Part shown: in pieces, positions 16,584 through 28,575 of the stretch
Layout of the letters: every line of letters begins with the position of its first letter
Position numbering within the stretch: position 1 is the stretch's first letter
Assembly (NCBI RefSeq): GCF_033705735.1
Contig: NZ_CP131131.1
Span: forward strand, 124,001-188,000
DNA from: Shinella zoogloeoides
GTDB lineage: Bacteria > Pseudomonadota > Alphaproteobacteria > Rhizobiales > Rhizobiaceae
Length of the DNA: 64,000 bases
Direction: 5' to 3'
Translations under genes and position numbers: made by a program
The notes under the pieces: model-generated
What the model saw: only the letters and a program-made list of their open reading frames with translations
Database searches by the model: none
What the model was told of the DNA's origin: nothing

Positions 16584-19382
16584 ATGCTGCGCATTCTCAA
16601 CTGCATCGTCGTCGAGCACGATCTTCGTCTCGTCGTGCTTGCCGCATTCATCTGCTTCCTGTCCTGCTATGTCGCGGTGACGCTGGCGCAGAGGGCGTGG
16701 GTCGCCGAAGGCAGGGCGCGCAATCTCTGGCTGGGCGCGGCGGGCACGTCGAGCGGCTTCGGCATCTGGGCGACCCATTTCATCGCGATGCTGGCCTACG
16801 ATCCCGGCATGGTCATCGGCTACGACATGAAGCTGACGCTGATTTCGCTCGGCGTCGCCATCGTCGTGACGACGGCGGGTCTCGCGCTTGCCACCTATGT
16901 CGCGGGCCGCGCCGCCGTCATCGCCGGCGGCCTGCTGCTCGGCGCGGGCATCACCTCCATGCATTACATCGGCATGAGCGCGGTGGAACTGCCGGGCACG
17001 CTCGGCTGGGATGCCGTCTATGTCGCCGTCTCGGTCGTCTGTGCCGGCCTTTTCGGCGCGCTGTCGCTTCTCGTCTGCATGCGTCCGCAGCAGCGCGTGC
17101 GCGACAGGGCGCTGGCGACCGTGCTGATGGCGCTCGGCGTGGTGGCCCTGCATTTCACCGCCATGACCGCCGTGACCTTCCAGCCGGGCCTGATGCCGGT
17201 GAGCGACGACACGCTGATCTCGACCGGCCTGATGGTGCCGCTGATCGCGGTGGTGGCCTTCTCGCTGCTCTTCACCGGCCTGACGGCCGCCGTCTTCGCC
17301 CGGCAGGCCGAGCTGACCGCGACGGAGAGCACCCGCCAGTTCGCCATGCTCGTGCAGGGCGTCAAGGATTACGCCATCTGCATGCTCGACCCGGAAGGCC
17401 GCGTCGCCAACTGGAACGAGGGCGCCGAGCGCCACAAGGGTTACAAGGCGCAGGAGATCGTCGGCCGGCATTTCTCGCAGTTCTACGGCGAGGAGGATCG
17501 CGCGGCGGGTGCGCCTGAACGCGCTCTGCGCATCGCCCGCGAGGAAGGCAAGTATGAGGGCGAGGGCTGGCGCTATCGCAAGGACGGCACGCGCTATTGG
17601 GCAAATGTCGTGCTCGATCCGATCCACGATGCGGGCGGCGTGCTGGTCGGCTACGCCAAGATCAGCAAGGACGTCACCAGGGAGAAGGCCGATGCCGACC
17701 GGCTGGCCGAAGTGACGAAGAACCTTGATCTTGCGCTCGAGAACATGTCGCAGGGCTTGTGCCTGTTCGACAAGGACGAGCGCCTGCTTCTTGCCAACCG
17801 GCGCTACAGTGAAATCTTCGGCTTCCCCGGCGATCGCATCCGGCCGGGCATGACCCTGCGCGAGATTGTCGAGCAGGGTGTCGCCGATATCTATGCCGAT
17901 CCCGATGTCTGGCAGACCAAGGCGCGGGATGCCTACGCCCGCCGCCGCGCCGCGATCCAGGCGAACGATGGCGGCGTGATCGTCGAAAAGCTGCAGAGCG
18001 GCGTATCGGTCCAGTTGCGCTACCGCACGCTGCCGGACGGCGCCTGGGTGGCGACCTATGAGGACGTTTCCGAGCGCCTGCGTTCGGAAGAGCAGATCTC
18101 CTTCCTCGCCCGCCATGACGGGCTGACGGGCCTGCCGAACCGCGCAAGCTTCAACAACCGGCTCGAGGCCGATCTCGATTCCGCCCGGCGATCGGGCGGC
18201 AAGGTGGCCGCTATCGGCATCGATCTGGACAAGTTCAAGGAAGTCAACGACACGCGCGGCCATGCGGCGGGCGACGAGGTCCTCGCGACGCTCTCGCGGC
18301 GCATGCAGGCCTGCCTCGGGGCCGACGAGACGGTGGCCCGCTTCGGCGGTGACGAATTCGCCGCCGCCAAGCGGTTCGAGGACATGTCGGACCTTACCGA
18401 TTTCCTCCAGCGCCTCGAAAATTGCCTCACCGAGGACATCCGCATCGACGGCTACGACATCAAGCCCGGCGCGAGCCTCGGCGTCGCGATCTATCCGCAG
18501 GATGCCGACAATATCGAGGCCCTGCTCAACAATGCCGACCTTGCCATGTATCGCGCCAAGGACGCGCTGACGGAGACCGTCTGCTTCTACGAAGTGTCGA
18601 TGGACGAGGCCGCCCGCAGCCGCCGCCTGATCGCCAACGACCTCTGGCAGGCCGTCGAGCGCAATGAGCTGCAGCTTCACTACCAGGTGCAGAAGGCGGT
18701 GAATTCCGGCGAGACGGTGGGCTACGAAGTGCTGCTGCGCTGGCACCATCCCGTGCGCGGCACCATTCCGCCGGGCGAGTTCATCCCGATCGCGGAAGAA
18801 TGCGGCGCCATCCTGCCGGTCGGCGAATGGGTGCTGCGCGAGGCATGCCGCGAGGCCGCGACCTGGAACAGCGACCACAAGATCGCGGTCAACCTGTCGC
18901 CGGTCCAGCTCGGCAATGCGGACGTCGCCGATCTCGTCCAGCGCGTGCTGCAGGAAACCGGCCTCAGCCCGCACCGCCTGGAGCTGGAGATCACCGAATC
19001 GACCATCATCGGCGACAAGGAGCGCGCCCTCAACACGCTGCGCCGCATCAAGGCCCTCGGCGTCACCATCGCCATCGACGACTTCGGCACGGGCTATTCC
19101 TCGCTCGAAACGCTACGTGCCTTCCCCTTCGACAAGATCAAGCTCGACCGCAGCTTCATGAGCGAGGTGGAGGCGAGCCCCGAGGCGAAGGCGATCATCC
19201 GCGCGATCCTCGCGCTCGGGCAGACGCTGCGCGTGCCGGTGCTGGCGGAAGGCGTGGAGACGCGCAGCCAGCTCGACATCCTCCTCAGCGAAGGATGCGA
19301 CGAGGCGCAGGGCTATTTCCTTGGCCGTCCGGTTCCGGTCGAACGCATCCGTCCCGGCGGAACGGCCAGCGAAGCCGCCTGA
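16584..19382 (+). CDS. MHYT-PAS-PAS-GGDEF-EAL cyclic-di-GMP protein
   Basis: 932 residues. The N-terminal 230 residues form a MHYT integral-membrane sensor of about seven helices (motifs THFIAML, SMHYIGMSA, LHFTAMTA). Two PAS domains follow (about 245-365 and 380-495), then a GGDEF domain with an intact GGDEF at about 590 but no RxxD inhibitory site before it, then an EAL domain. The EAL signature reads EVLLRW, and the catalytic residues NLSPVQ, EITES, DDFGTGYSS and KLDRSF are present, so phosphodiesterase activity is likely. MHYT domains are proposed to sense O2, CO or NO through copper. Confidence 0.93.
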   Translation: MLRILNCIVVEHDLRLVVLAAFICFLSCYVAVTLAQRAWVAEGRARNLWLGAAGTSSGFGIWATHFIAMLAYDPGMVIGYDMKLTLISLGVAIVVTTAGLALATYVAGRAAVIAGGLLLGAGITSMHYIGMSAVELPGTLGWDAVYVAVSVVCAGLFGALSLLVCMRPQQRVRDRALATVLMALGVVALHFTAMTAVTFQPGLMPVSDDTLISTGLMVPLIAVVAFSLLFTGLTAAVFARQAELTATESTRQFAMLVQGVKDYAICMLDPEGRVANWNEGAERHKGYKAQEIVGRHFSQFYGEEDRAAGAPERALRIAREEGKYEGEGWRYRKDGTRYWANVVLDPIHDAGGVLVGYAKISKDVTREKADADRLAEVTKNLDLALENMSQGLCLFDKDERLLLANRRYSEIFGFPGDRIRPGMTLREIVEQGVADIYADPDVWQTKARDAYARRRAAIQANDGGVIVEKLQSGVSVQLRYRTLPDGAWVATYEDVSERLRSEEQISFLARHDGLTGLPNRASFNNRLEADLDSARRSGGKVAAIGIDLDKFKEVNDTRGHAAGDEVLATLSRRMQACLGADETVARFGGDEFAAAKRFEDMSDLTDFLQRLENCLTEDIRIDGYDIKPGASLGVAIYPQDADNIEALLNNADLAMYRAKDALTETVCFYEVSMDEAARSRRLIANDLWQAVERNELQLHYQVQKAVNSGETVGYEVLLRWHHPVRGTIPPGEFIPIAEECGAILPVGEWVLREACREAATWNSDHKIAVNLSPVQLGNADVADLVQRVLQETGLSPHRLELEITESTIIGDKERALNTLRRIKALGVTIAIDDFGTGYSSLETLRAFPFDKIKLDRSFMSEVEASPEAKAIIRAILALGQTLRVPVLAEGVETRSQLDILLSEGCDEAQGYFLGRPVPVERIRPGGTASEAA

Positions 19383-19406
19383 AGCGGCTGGTCTTTCGGT
19401 TCCTGC

Positions 19407-19853
19407 CTACTGCCGCCGGAAGCGGCGGCCGGCAAGGTCGATCTGGAAGCGGGGGAAGATGAAGACGCCGATGATGCTGCCGGCGTATTTCTCTTCCAGT
19501 CCCGTCGATTCCCCGACGCAGAATACCGGCTGGCGCGGCGCGCCGTCGACATGGATCGTGGTGGAGAAGCAGAAGGACGACGAGGAGGCTGCGGCCTGCT
19601 CGAAAAGTTCCAGGACGCGCGTGCGGTCGAGCGGCTCGTAGCAACGGATGAGGTTGAGCAGCCCGCAGGGGCGCAGCGGCAGGCCATGCGCCTGCGCGGC
19701 CTTTTCGCCGAGCATGAAGAGGCCGTTGGAAAGGTCGCCGGTCCAGCGCTCCGTCACGCAATATTGCGTCAGCAGTTCGTTGTCCGCTTCGTCGAAGTCC
19801 ATCGAACCCGGCAGGAAAGGCGACGAGAGATCGGTCTTGATTATCTTGAACAC
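19407..19853 (-). CDS. hypothetical protein, PAS-fold-like
   Basis: 148 residues from a GTG start. No signal peptide or membrane helix. The pattern of a short polar start, GLFMLGEKAAQAHGL, a central CYEPLDRTRVLELFEQAA and a C-terminal beta-rich part is reminiscent of rhizobial proteins with an atypical PAS fold, but I cannot confirm a family. It is convergent with the GGDEF-EAL gene, 24 bases apart, and faces a long non-coding stretch upstream. Confidence 0.6.
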   Translation of the reverse strand: MFKIIKTDLSSPFLPGSMDFDEADNELLTQYCVTERWTGDLSNGLFMLGEKAAQAHGLPLRPCGLLNLIRCYEPLDRTRVLELFEQAAASSSSFCFSTTIHVDGAPRQPVFCVGESTGLEEKYAGSIIGVFIFPRFQIDLAGRRFRRQ

Positions 19854-20245
19854 TTACGACCCCACGGCAGCCGCTCGAATTTGATCCGCACATCCGCTCG
19901 CCGAGCGTGACATGTTGAAAACGAAAAATCCGGCTGACATTCCTCTCGAAGCCCGCCGAACCACTTTCTCATGTACTGAACTGCGCCCGGTTCCTGTGAT
20001 CTTCGGATCGGACGTACGCGCGAAAACCGCGGCGGGCTCCCTCCGGAGCTTGCAGCGGCTTCATGGGACTGAGGGAATTCTGGCAGCACAGCCGACCGAT
20101 CGTGTCGAAAACCAGCACCTGAACCCCGGGTGAATCTTTAAAGTTCACTTGGGGCGTTGTTATAGTTAGTTTTTTGCTACCATCAACGGCTTTTTTGTCA
20201 ATTATTGCACGGTTGGAAAATTTCTTCGGCAAGAAACCCGCAAGC
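19854..20245. other. non-coding stretch between a hypothetical gene and groEL
   Basis: About 390 bases without a supportable gene. Short open frames on both strands lack ribosome sites and family resemblance. The part from about 20125 to 20240 is clearly AT-richer than the flanks. The promoter of the gene at 19407 must lie in the first part, but no consensus is clear. Confidence 0.5.
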
Positions 20246-20273
20246 AAAAAGGGCGGCCCGAAGACCGCCCTTT
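20246..20273 (-). terminator. intrinsic terminator of groES-groEL
   Basis: On the minus strand GGGCGG and CCGCCC form a stem with an 8-base loop, followed by TTTTTGC. It lies 43 bases beyond the groEL stop. Confidence 0.85.
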
Positions 20274-20315
20274 CCGAACTGAACCGGTTTGGCTCAGATG
20301 CAAGACCCGAAGGTC

Positions 20316-21995
<1,680 letters not shown>

Positions 21996-22006
21996 TTATC
22001 GGCAGA

Positions 22007-22303
22007 TCAGCCGATGATGCCCATGATGTCGGCTTCCTTCATGATCAGAAGGTCTTCGCCGTCGAGCTTGACTTCGGTGCCCGACCACTTGCCGAACAGA
22101 ACGCGGTCGCCAGCCTTGACGTCGAGCGCGACGACCTTGCCGGATTCGTCACGGGCGCCGGAGCCGACGGCGACGACTTCGCCTTCCTGCGGCTTTTCCT
22201 TGGCGGTGTCCGGAATGATGATCCCGCCCTTGGTCTTTGCTTCGGACTCGACGCGACGAACGACGACGCGATCGTGAAGCGGGCGGAAGGTGGTGCTTGC
22301 CAT
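22007..22303 (-). CDS. groES: co-chaperonin GroES
   Basis: 98 residues. Caps the GroEL ring. The start at 22303 gives the standard N-terminus [20 protein letters not shown]; a longer frame upstream runs into the leader and is rejected. The mobile-loop region ([19 protein letters not shown]) and the C-terminal [13 protein letters not shown] are typical. The CIRCE operator lies 60 bases upstream. Confidence 0.98.
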   Translation of the reverse strand: MASTTFRPLHDRVVVRRVESEAKTKGGIIIPDTAKEKPQEGEVVAVGSGARDESGKVVALDVKAGDRVLFGKWSGTEVKLDGEDLLIMKEADIMGIIG

Positions 22304-22362
22304 TGTCTTATCCCTCGATCGAATGACATTGCGGATCACGAAACGGATCCGATGGATTGATG

Positions 22363-22389
22363 TTAGCACTCACCATTCAGGAGTGCTAG
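22363..22389 (-). promoter_or_regulatory. CIRCE operator (HrcA site)
   Basis: TTAGCACTC-N9-GAGTGCTAG, one base off the perfect CIRCE inverted repeat. It lies between the groES start and the probable promoter, so HrcA bound here would block transcription. No hrcA gene is in this window. Confidence 0.95.
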
Positions 22390-22397
22390 CGATGCCG

Positions 22398-22426
22398 AGA
22401 TAGGCGGCGGCGGGTTTCGAGTCAAG
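22398..22426 (-). promoter_or_regulatory. probable RpoH-type promoter of groES-groEL
   Basis: On the minus strand a -35 element CTTGAC (22426-22421) and a -10 element CCTATCT (22404-22398) are 16 bases apart, close to the alphaproteobacterial heat-shock consensus. It lies just upstream of the CIRCE, so the operon would combine RpoH activation with HrcA repression. The rest of the divergent gap to 22622 shows no other clear element. Confidence 0.65.
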
Positions 22427-22622
22427 AACGACGCCGCGAATTTATTTCGGCCGGAATGGTTACCGCAGCCGGCAGATGGGAGCGCTTTGGCATGTCATCA
22501 AGGCAGGCATATGAAATTTCGACCGTTTCCCTGTGGATGGGGCAAAATTGCGGGAAGAGGCTTGTTTTCTTGGCGTCGCTTTGCAATGTCAGCCGGGCTC
22601 GACCTCGACATGGAAAACCCTG

Positions 22623-23471
22623 ATGGCTCAACGCATCCAATCCTTCCGCGACATCGCCTCGCAATACGACGTGGTGCTCTGCGACGTCTGGGGCGTCCTG
22701 CACAATGGCGTCGAGGCTTTCTCCTACGCCTCCGAGGCGCTGGCCGAGGCCCGCGCCGCCGGCCTGACGGTCGTGCTCATCACCAATTCGCCGCGTCCCC
22801 ATCCGGGCGTGAAGGTGCAGATCCGCGGGCTGGGCGTGCTGGACGAGGCCTATGACCGCATCGTCACCTCGGGCGACGTTACCCGCGCCCTCATCGCCGA
22901 GGGTCCCGAGAAGATCTATTTCATTGGCGCCGACAAGGACATGCCGCTGCTCGACGGGCTGCATGTCGAGCCGGTCGGGCTGGAGGCCGCCGCCGCCATC
23001 GTCTGCGCGGGCCTGCGCGACGACGAGGTGGAGGCCGCCGAGGATTACCGCGCGGAGCTTTCGGCACTTGCCGCGCGCAAGCTGCCCTTCATCTGCGCCA
23101 ATCCGGACCTCGTGGTCGAGCGCGGCCACAAGCTCATCATCTGCGCCGGCGCGCTCGCGCAGCTTTATGAGGAGCTCGGCGGCGCGACCCGCATCGCCGG
23201 CAAGCCGCATCGGCCGATCTACGAGAAGTCGCTGGCCGAGGCGCGCGCGGTGCGCGGCGATTTCGACATGTCCCGCGTGATCGCCATCGGCGACGGCATG
23301 CCGACCGACGTGCGCGGCGCCGAAGGCTACGGCCTCGACGTTCTCTACATTTCCGGCGGCATCCATGCCCAGCACTATGTCGAGGGCGGCGTGACGGACG
23401 AGGGCAGGCTCGCCGCCTTCCTTTCCCGCGAGAACGCCCACCCGAAGTGGTGGATGCCCCGGTTGCAGTGA
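22623..23471 (+). CDS. HAD-superfamily hydrolase, TIGR01459 type
   Basis: 282 residues. Subclass IIA HAD phosphatase of the NagD-like group. The nucleophile motif LCDVWGVLHNG is at about residues 19-29, the second motif VLITNSPRP near 50, and the C-terminal VIAIGDGMPTDVRGAEGYG holds the acidic Mg2+ residues. The substrate is unknown; the family is conserved in Rhizobiales upstream of ribF, and here ribF begins only 20 bases downstream, so a role near riboflavin or nucleotide metabolism is possible but unproven. Confidence 0.88.
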   Translation: MAQRIQSFRDIASQYDVVLCDVWGVLHNGVEAFSYASEALAEARAAGLTVVLITNSPRPHPGVKVQIRGLGVLDEAYDRIVTSGDVTRALIAEGPEKIYFIGADKDMPLLDGLHVEPVGLEAAAAIVCAGLRDDEVEAAEDYRAELSALAARKLPFICANPDLVVERGHKLIICAGALAQLYEELGGATRIAGKPHRPIYEKSLAEARAVRGDFDMSRVIAIGDGMPTDVRGAEGYGLDVLYISGGIHAQHYVEGGVTDEGRLAAFLSRENAHPKWWMPRLQ

Positions 23472-23490
23472 CCGGACGGAGACGGTCGTC

Positions 23491-24471
23491 ATGACGGTAT
23501 TTCACAGGAACGAGACGAAACAGCCGCTGCCGGAGCACCTGCGCGGCGGCGTCATCGCCATCGGCAATTTCGACGGCGTGCATCGTGGCCACCAGGCGGT
23601 GCTGCAGCGGGCGCTCGACATCGCGGCCGAGCGCGGTGTTCCGGCGCTGGTCCTCACCTTCGAGCCTCATCCGCGCACCGTCTTCCGCCCCGAGCATCCC
23701 GTCTTCCGCCTGACGCCTGCACCGCTGAAGGCGCGCATTCTCGAAGGCATGGGTTTTTCCGCCGTCATCGAATATCCCTTCGACCGCGGTTTCTCGGAAA
23801 TCTCGGCCCATGACTTCATCCGTGGCATCCTTCTCGACTGGCTGCACGCCTCCGAGGTCGTCACCGGCTTCGATTTCCATTTCGGCAAGGGCCGGGAAGG
23901 CGGGCCCGCCTTCCTGATGGCCGCCGGCGAGGAGAACGGTTTCGGCGTCACGCTGGTCGATGCCTTCCGCGACGAGAACGCTTCGGTCATCTCCTCCAGC
24001 TTCATCCGCGCGCTGCTCGGCAAAGGGCAGGTCGCGGAAGCGGCCGGCCAGCTCGGCTACCGCTACACGGTCGAGGCCGAGGTGATCGGCGGCAAGCAAC
24101 TCGGCCGCACGCTGGGCTACCCCACCGCCAACATGCAGCTTCCGCCCGAAGTGGAGCTGCGCAACGGCATCTATGCCGTGCGCTTCCGCCGCCCCGACGG
24201 TAGCCTCCACGACGGCGTCGCCAGCTACGGCCGCCGCCCGACCGTCGATGCCAACGGCGCGCCGCTGCTCGAAACCTTCCTCTTCGACTTCTCCGGCGAT
24301 CTCTATGGCGAAGTCTCCGCCGTCTCCTTCTTCGGCCATCTGCGCGACGAGCTGAAATTCGACGGCCTCGATGCGCTCGTCGTGCAGATGAAGCGCGACG
24401 AGGAGGAGGCGCGGGCGCTGCTGTCCGGCGTGCGGCCGCTCGGGCCCATCGACCGGCGGCTCTGTTTCTGA
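23491..24471 (+). CDS. ribF: bifunctional riboflavin kinase / FAD synthetase
   Basis: 326 residues. Makes FMN from riboflavin and FAD from FMN. The N-terminal adenylyltransferase domain shows IAIGNFDGVHRGHQAVL and the C-terminal kinase domain shows GRTLGYPTANMQLP with the later NGIYAVR block. Length and domain order match the bacterial RibF family. It probably shares a transcript with the HAD gene just upstream. Confidence 0.95.
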   Translation: MTVFHRNETKQPLPEHLRGGVIAIGNFDGVHRGHQAVLQRALDIAAERGVPALVLTFEPHPRTVFRPEHPVFRLTPAPLKARILEGMGFSAVIEYPFDRGFSEISAHDFIRGILLDWLHASEVVTGFDFHFGKGREGGPAFLMAAGEENGFGVTLVDAFRDENASVISSSFIRALLGKGQVAEAAGQLGYRYTVEAEVIGGKQLGRTLGYPTANMQLPPEVELRNGIYAVRFRRPDGSLHDGVASYGRRPTVDANGAPLLETFLFDFSGDLYGEVSAVSFFGHLRDELKFDGLDALVVQMKRDEEEARALLSGVRPLGPIDRRLCF

Positions 24472-24490
24472 GGTTTGTGGGCTTGGCGTT

Positions 24491-24630
24491 GCCCCTCACC
24501 CTAACCCTCTCCCCGCAAGCGGGGAGAGGGGACTAGCCCAACGCAACGATGAAGATTTGGGGAAATCGGCGCGGCATATCCCTTCGCCCCGCTTGCGGGG
24601 AGAAGGTGGCCGGCAGGCCGGATGAGGGGC
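24491..24630. repeat. palindromic intergenic repeat, family B, copy 2
   Basis: GCCCCTCA and TGAGGGGC ends enclose two hairpins with CTCCCCGC(AA)GCGGGGAG cores and a centre of about 50 bases. The right arm (TTCGCCCCGCTTGCGGGGAG onward) is nearly identical to the right arm of the copy at 14117-14297, while the left arm differs. It sits between ribF and ileS; the following 24631-24889 shows no convincing gene or promoter. Confidence 0.85.
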
Positions 24631-24889
24631 AGCCGGAAGCGGCCCCCCAAATATACGCCCGCCGTCTTTTCAAAACGCCCAAAAGGCCGTAAGACCGCGC
24701 GCATGATGCTCCACCGGCCGACCATCGCCCTGCGAATTAGTGGCCCGGCCTTCCGCGCGCTCTGAGCGAGGCCGGAAGGTCCGGGATTTCGGGCGTTTTT
24801 GACAGCGCCCCCGCCGTCATCGCCGGTGCAGATGACAGATATTCCCCCGCATGCGCGAAAACCCGCGCGACGAGACGATAGCCATATCC

Positions 24890-27781
24890 ATGACCGATAC
24901 ACCTGAAAAAGTCGATTATTCGTCCACCCTCTATCTGCCGCAGACGGATTTCCCGATGCGCGCCGGCTTGCCGCAGAAGGAGCCGGAAACGGTGGCCCGC
25001 TGGCAGAAGATGGAGCTTTACAAGAAGCTGCGCGCCTCCGCCGCCGGCCGCGAGAAATTCGTGCTGCACGACGGCCCGCCCTATGCCAACGGCAACATCC
25101 ATATCGGCCATGCGCTGAACAAGATCCTGAAGGACGTCATCAACCGCTCGTTCCAGATGCGCGGCTACGACGCCAATTACGTCCCCGGCTGGGACTGCCA
25201 CGGCCTTCCGATCGAATGGAAGATCGAGGAGAAGTACCGCGAGAAGGGCAAGAACAAGGACGAGGTCCCGGTCAACGAATTCCGCCAGGAATGCCGTGAC
25301 TTCGCCGCCGGCTGGATCAAGATCCAGACCGAGGAGTTCAAGCGCCTCGGCATCGAGGGCGATTTCGAGAAGCCCTACACGACGATGAACTTCCATGCGG
25401 AAGCCCGCATCGCCGGTGAACTCCTGAAGATCGCGAAAAGCGGCCAGCTCTACCGCGGCTCCAAGCCGGTCATGTGGTCGGTCGTCGAGCGCACGGCGCT
25501 GGCCGAGGCCGAGGTCGAATATGCCGATGTCGAGAGCGACATGATCTGGGTGAAGTTCCCGGTCGTCGAAGGCCCGGCCGATCTCAAGGACAATTTCGTC
25601 GTCATCTGGACGACCACGCCCTGGACGATCCCCGGCAACCGCGCCATCGCCTTCTCCTCGCGCTATCCCTATGGCCTCTACGAGGTCGAAAGCGCGCAGA
25701 ACGACTTCGGCCCGCAGCCCGGCGAGAAGCTGATCTTCGCGACGCGCCTTGCCGACGAGGCCGCCGCCAAGGCGAAGCTGACGTTCAAGTTCGTGCGCGA
25801 CGTCGCGCCGGAGGAACTGGCCGCCATCACCTGTGCCCATCCGTTGAAGGGCCTCGGCTACACGTTCCCCGTTCCGCTGCTCGATGGCGACCATGTCACC
25901 GACGACGCCGGCACGGGCTTCGTGCACACCGCGCCGAGCCACGGCCGCGAGGACTTCGACGCCTGGACGGCGAAGGCTCGCGAGCTGGAAGCGCGCGGCA
26001 TCTCCTCGAAGATCCCGTTCCCGGTCGATGACGCCGGCTTCTACACCACCGATGCCCCCGGCTTCGAGGGCGCGCGCGTCATGGACGACAACGGCAAGAA
26101 GGGCGATGCCAACGAGCGCGTCATCAAGGCGCTGATCGCCGTGAACATGCTCTTCGCCCGCGGCCGCCTCAAGCATTCCTATCCGCATTCCTGGCGCTCC
26201 AAGAAGCCGGTCATCTTCCGCAACACGCCGCAGTGGTTCGTCTATATGGACAAGGAACTCGGCGATGGCACCACGCTGCGCTCGCGCTCGCTTTCGGCGA
26301 TCGACGACACCCGCTTCGTGCCCGCCGCCGGCCAGAACCGCCTGCGCGCCATGATCGAGGGCCGCCCGGACTGGGTGCTGTCGCGCCAGCGAGCCTGGGG
26401 CGTGCCGATCGCCATCTTCGCCGACGAGAACGGCGAGGTGCTGGTGGACGACGCCGTCAACGCCCGCATCCTCGAAGCCTTCGAGAAGGAAGGCGCGGAT
26501 GCCTGGTTCGCCGAAGGCGCCAAGGAACGCTTCCTCGGCAAGGAGCATGACGCGGCCCGCTGGGCGCAGGTCATGGACATCCTCGACGTCTGGTTCGATT
26601 CGGGTTCGACGCACACCTTCACCCTCGAAGATCGCCCGGACCTGAAATGGCCCGCCGACGTCTATCTCGAAGGCTCGGACCAGCATCGCGGCTGGTTCCA
26701 TTCCTCGCTGCTCGAAAGCTGCGCCACGCGCGGCCGCGCGCCCTATAACGCCGTCGTCACCCATGGCTTCACCATGGACGAGAAGGGCGAGAAGATGTCG
26801 AAGTCCAAGGGCAACGTCGTCTCGCCGCAGGACGTGATGAAGGAATCGGGCGCCGACATCCTGCGCCTCTGGGTCATGACGACGGACTATTGGGAAGACC
26901 AGCGCCTCGGCAAGACGATCATCCAGACGAACATCGACGCCTACCGCAAGCTGCGCAACACCGTGCGCTGGATGCTGGGCACGCTGGCGCACGACACGGG
27001 CGAGGAGATCGCCCTTGCCGACATGCCGGAACTGGAGCGGCTGATGCTGCACCGGCTGTCCGTGCTGGACGGTGTGGTGCGCGAGGGCTACGACGCCTTC
27101 GATTTCAAGAAGATCGCCCGCGCGCTCATCGACTTCTCGAATGTCGAGCTCTCGGCCTTCTACTTCGATATCCGCAAGGATGCGCTCTATTGCGACGCCC
27201 CGTCCTCGCTGAAGCGCCGCGCCGCGCTCTCGGTCATCCGCAAGCTGTTCGAGTGCCTCGTCACCTGGCTCGCGCCCATGCTGCCCTTCACGATGGAAGA
27301 GGCATGGCTGTCACGCAAGCCGGATGCCGTTTCGGTTCATCTGGAACAGTTCCCGGCGGTGCCGGCCGAATGGCGCGACGATGCGCTGGAAGCCAAGTGG
27401 GAGAAGATCCGCGACGTGCGCTCGGTCGTCACCGGCGCGCTGGAGATCGAGCGCCGCGAAAAGCGCATCGGCGCCTCGCTGGAAGCGGCTCCCGTTGTCC
27501 ATGTCGGCGATGCGGAGCTTCTGAAGGCGCTGGAAGGTCAGGACTTCGCGGAAATCTGCATCACCTCGGCCATCACGGTCGTCGCCGGCGAAGGCCCGAC
27601 TGATGCCTTCCGCCTGGCCGAAGTCGCCAAGGTCTCCGTCGAGCCGAAGCTGGCCGAGGGTACCAAGTGCGCCCGTTCCTGGCGCATCACGACCGATGTC
27701 GGTTCGGATGCGGATTACCCGGACGTTTCGGCGCGCGATGCCGCGGCGCTCCGCGAGATCGGCTTCCGCCGCGCCGCCTGA
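24890..27781 (+). CDS. ileS: isoleucyl-tRNA synthetase
   Basis: 963 residues. Class I synthetase that charges tRNA-Ile, with an editing domain that removes mischarged valine. The HIGH motif appears in [14 protein letters not shown] (about residue 71), the editing-domain threonine-rich block in [13 protein letters not shown] (about 242), and KMSKS in [12 protein letters not shown] (about 642). The C-terminal zinc-finger cysteines of some bacterial forms are absent, as in other alphaproteobacteria. The start at 24890 gives the usual N-terminus; an in-frame ATG at 24851 would add 13 residues. Confidence 0.96.
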   Translation: MTDTPEKVDYSSTLYLPQTDFPMRAGLPQKEPETVARWQKMELYKKLRASAAGREKFVLHDGPPYANGNIHIGHALNKILKDVINRSFQMRGYDANYVPGWDCHGLPIEWKIEEKYREKGKNKDEVPVNEFRQECRDFAAGWIKIQTEEFKRLGIEGDFEKPYTTMNFHAEARIAGELLKIAKSGQLYRGSKPVMWSVVERTALAEAEVEYADVESDMIWVKFPVVEGPADLKDNFVVIWTTTPWTIPGNRAIAFSSRYPYGLYEVESAQNDFGPQPGEKLIFATRLADEAAAKAKLTFKFVRDVAPEELAAITCAHPLKGLGYTFPVPLLDGDHVTDDAGTGFVHTAPSHGREDFDAWTAKARELEARGISSKIPFPVDDAGFYTTDAPGFEGARVMDDNGKKGDANERVIKALIAVNMLFARGRLKHSYPHSWRSKKPVIFRNTPQWFVYMDKELGDGTTLRSRSLSAIDDTRFVPAAGQNRLRAMIEGRPDWVLSRQRAWGVPIAIFADENGEVLVDDAVNARILEAFEKEGADAWFAEGAKERFLGKEHDAARWAQVMDILDVWFDSGSTHTFTLEDRPDLKWPADVYLEGSDQHRGWFHSSLLESCATRGRAPYNAVVTHGFTMDEKGEKMSKSKGNVVSPQDVMKESGADILRLWVMTTDYWEDQRLGKTIIQTNIDAYRKLRNTVRWMLGTLAHDTGEEIALADMPELERLMLHRLSVLDGVVREGYDAFDFKKIARALIDFSNVELSAFYFDIRKDALYCDAPSSLKRRAALSVIRKLFECLVTWLAPMLPFTMEEAWLSRKPDAVSVHLEQFPAVPAEWRDDALEAKWEKIRDVRSVVTGALEIERREKRIGASLEAAPVVHVGDAELLKALEGQDFAEICITSAITVVAGEGPTDAFRLAEVAKVSVEPKLAEGTKCARSWRITTDVGSDADYPDVSARDAAALREIGFRRAA

Positions 27782-27957
27782 CGGGCGTGCCTGTTGACGG
27801 CCGGTGCTTTCCGGCCGTCGATTTGCCCGGATGAATTGCGCTTGAGGACGTCATCCGGTAATGCTGCCTGAAAATGGTCGGATTGTTCCGCCATGGCACG
27901 GCGGACTTTTGCCGTGTCACAGGTATTCGGCGTACCGGCTCTGCTGGAAGGGTATTC

Positions 27958-28572
27958 ATGGGAATGACGCGAAATATTCGGGTGCGTACCGGCCTTCTCG
28001 GGCTCCTCGGCGGCAGCCTCCTTCTGACCGGCTGCATGGGCCCGACCTACGGCACGGACAAGTCCGCCGGCGAGCAGCTGGTGGAGGACCTCGGCAATGC
28101 CGTCATGATCCAGCCGGATAACAAGGACGCCAAGAAAATCCGCTACCAGCCGCGCGGCGGCCTCGTCGTGCCGAAGGACAAGATGGCGCTGGCCAACCCG
28201 CAGCAATCGGTATCCTCCAAGGATAATCCGGAATGGCTGGAGAATCCCGAGGACATGCGCGAGCGCCTGCGTGATGAGGCGGATGCGAACGCCAACGATC
28301 CGCATTACCGCTCGCCGCTCGCCAACCAGCATACGACGTCGAAGCAACTTTCGAGTGCCGAGCAGACGCAGGCCTACCGCGAAGCCCGCCGGCTGCAGCA
28401 GGGCGCCTATTCCGACAAGCGCCGCTACCTGAGCGATCCGCCGGTCGAATATCGCAAGCTACCGGAAGAGGCGCAGGCCGATCTCGGCGAACCCGAGAAG
28501 CAGAAGGAACGCCGCCGCAAGAAGGAGGCCAAGGCCGCCAAGCAGTCGGGTTCCTCCTGGTGGCCTTTCTGA
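27958..28572 (+). CDS. putative lipoprotein
   Basis: 204 residues. Lipoprotein signal peptide with lipobox LLTGC (Cys at about residue 27) after LLGLLGGSLL. The mature part is polar, without clear domains, rich in Asp, Asn, Arg and Gln, and ends in a Lys/Glu-rich helix (EKQKERRRKKEAKAAKQ) and WWPF. It probably sits in the outer or inner membrane facing the periplasm. A GGAAGGG site precedes the start. It follows ileS and is four bases ahead of the GNAT gene. Function unknown. Confidence 0.85.
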   Translation: MGMTRNIRVRTGLLGLLGGSLLLTGCMGPTYGTDKSAGEQLVEDLGNAVMIQPDNKDAKKIRYQPRGGLVVPKDKMALANPQQSVSSKDNPEWLENPEDMRERLRDEADANANDPHYRSPLANQHTTSKQLSSAEQTQAYREARRLQQGAYSDKRRYLSDPPVEYRKLPEEAQADLGEPEKQKERRRKKEAKAAKQSGSSWWPF

Positions 28573-28575
28573 CGA

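Noticed and set aside
19912..20133. Small open frames in the gap upstream of groEL's 3' side
   Set aside because: No ribosome site, unusual composition, and no resemblance to known families on either strand.
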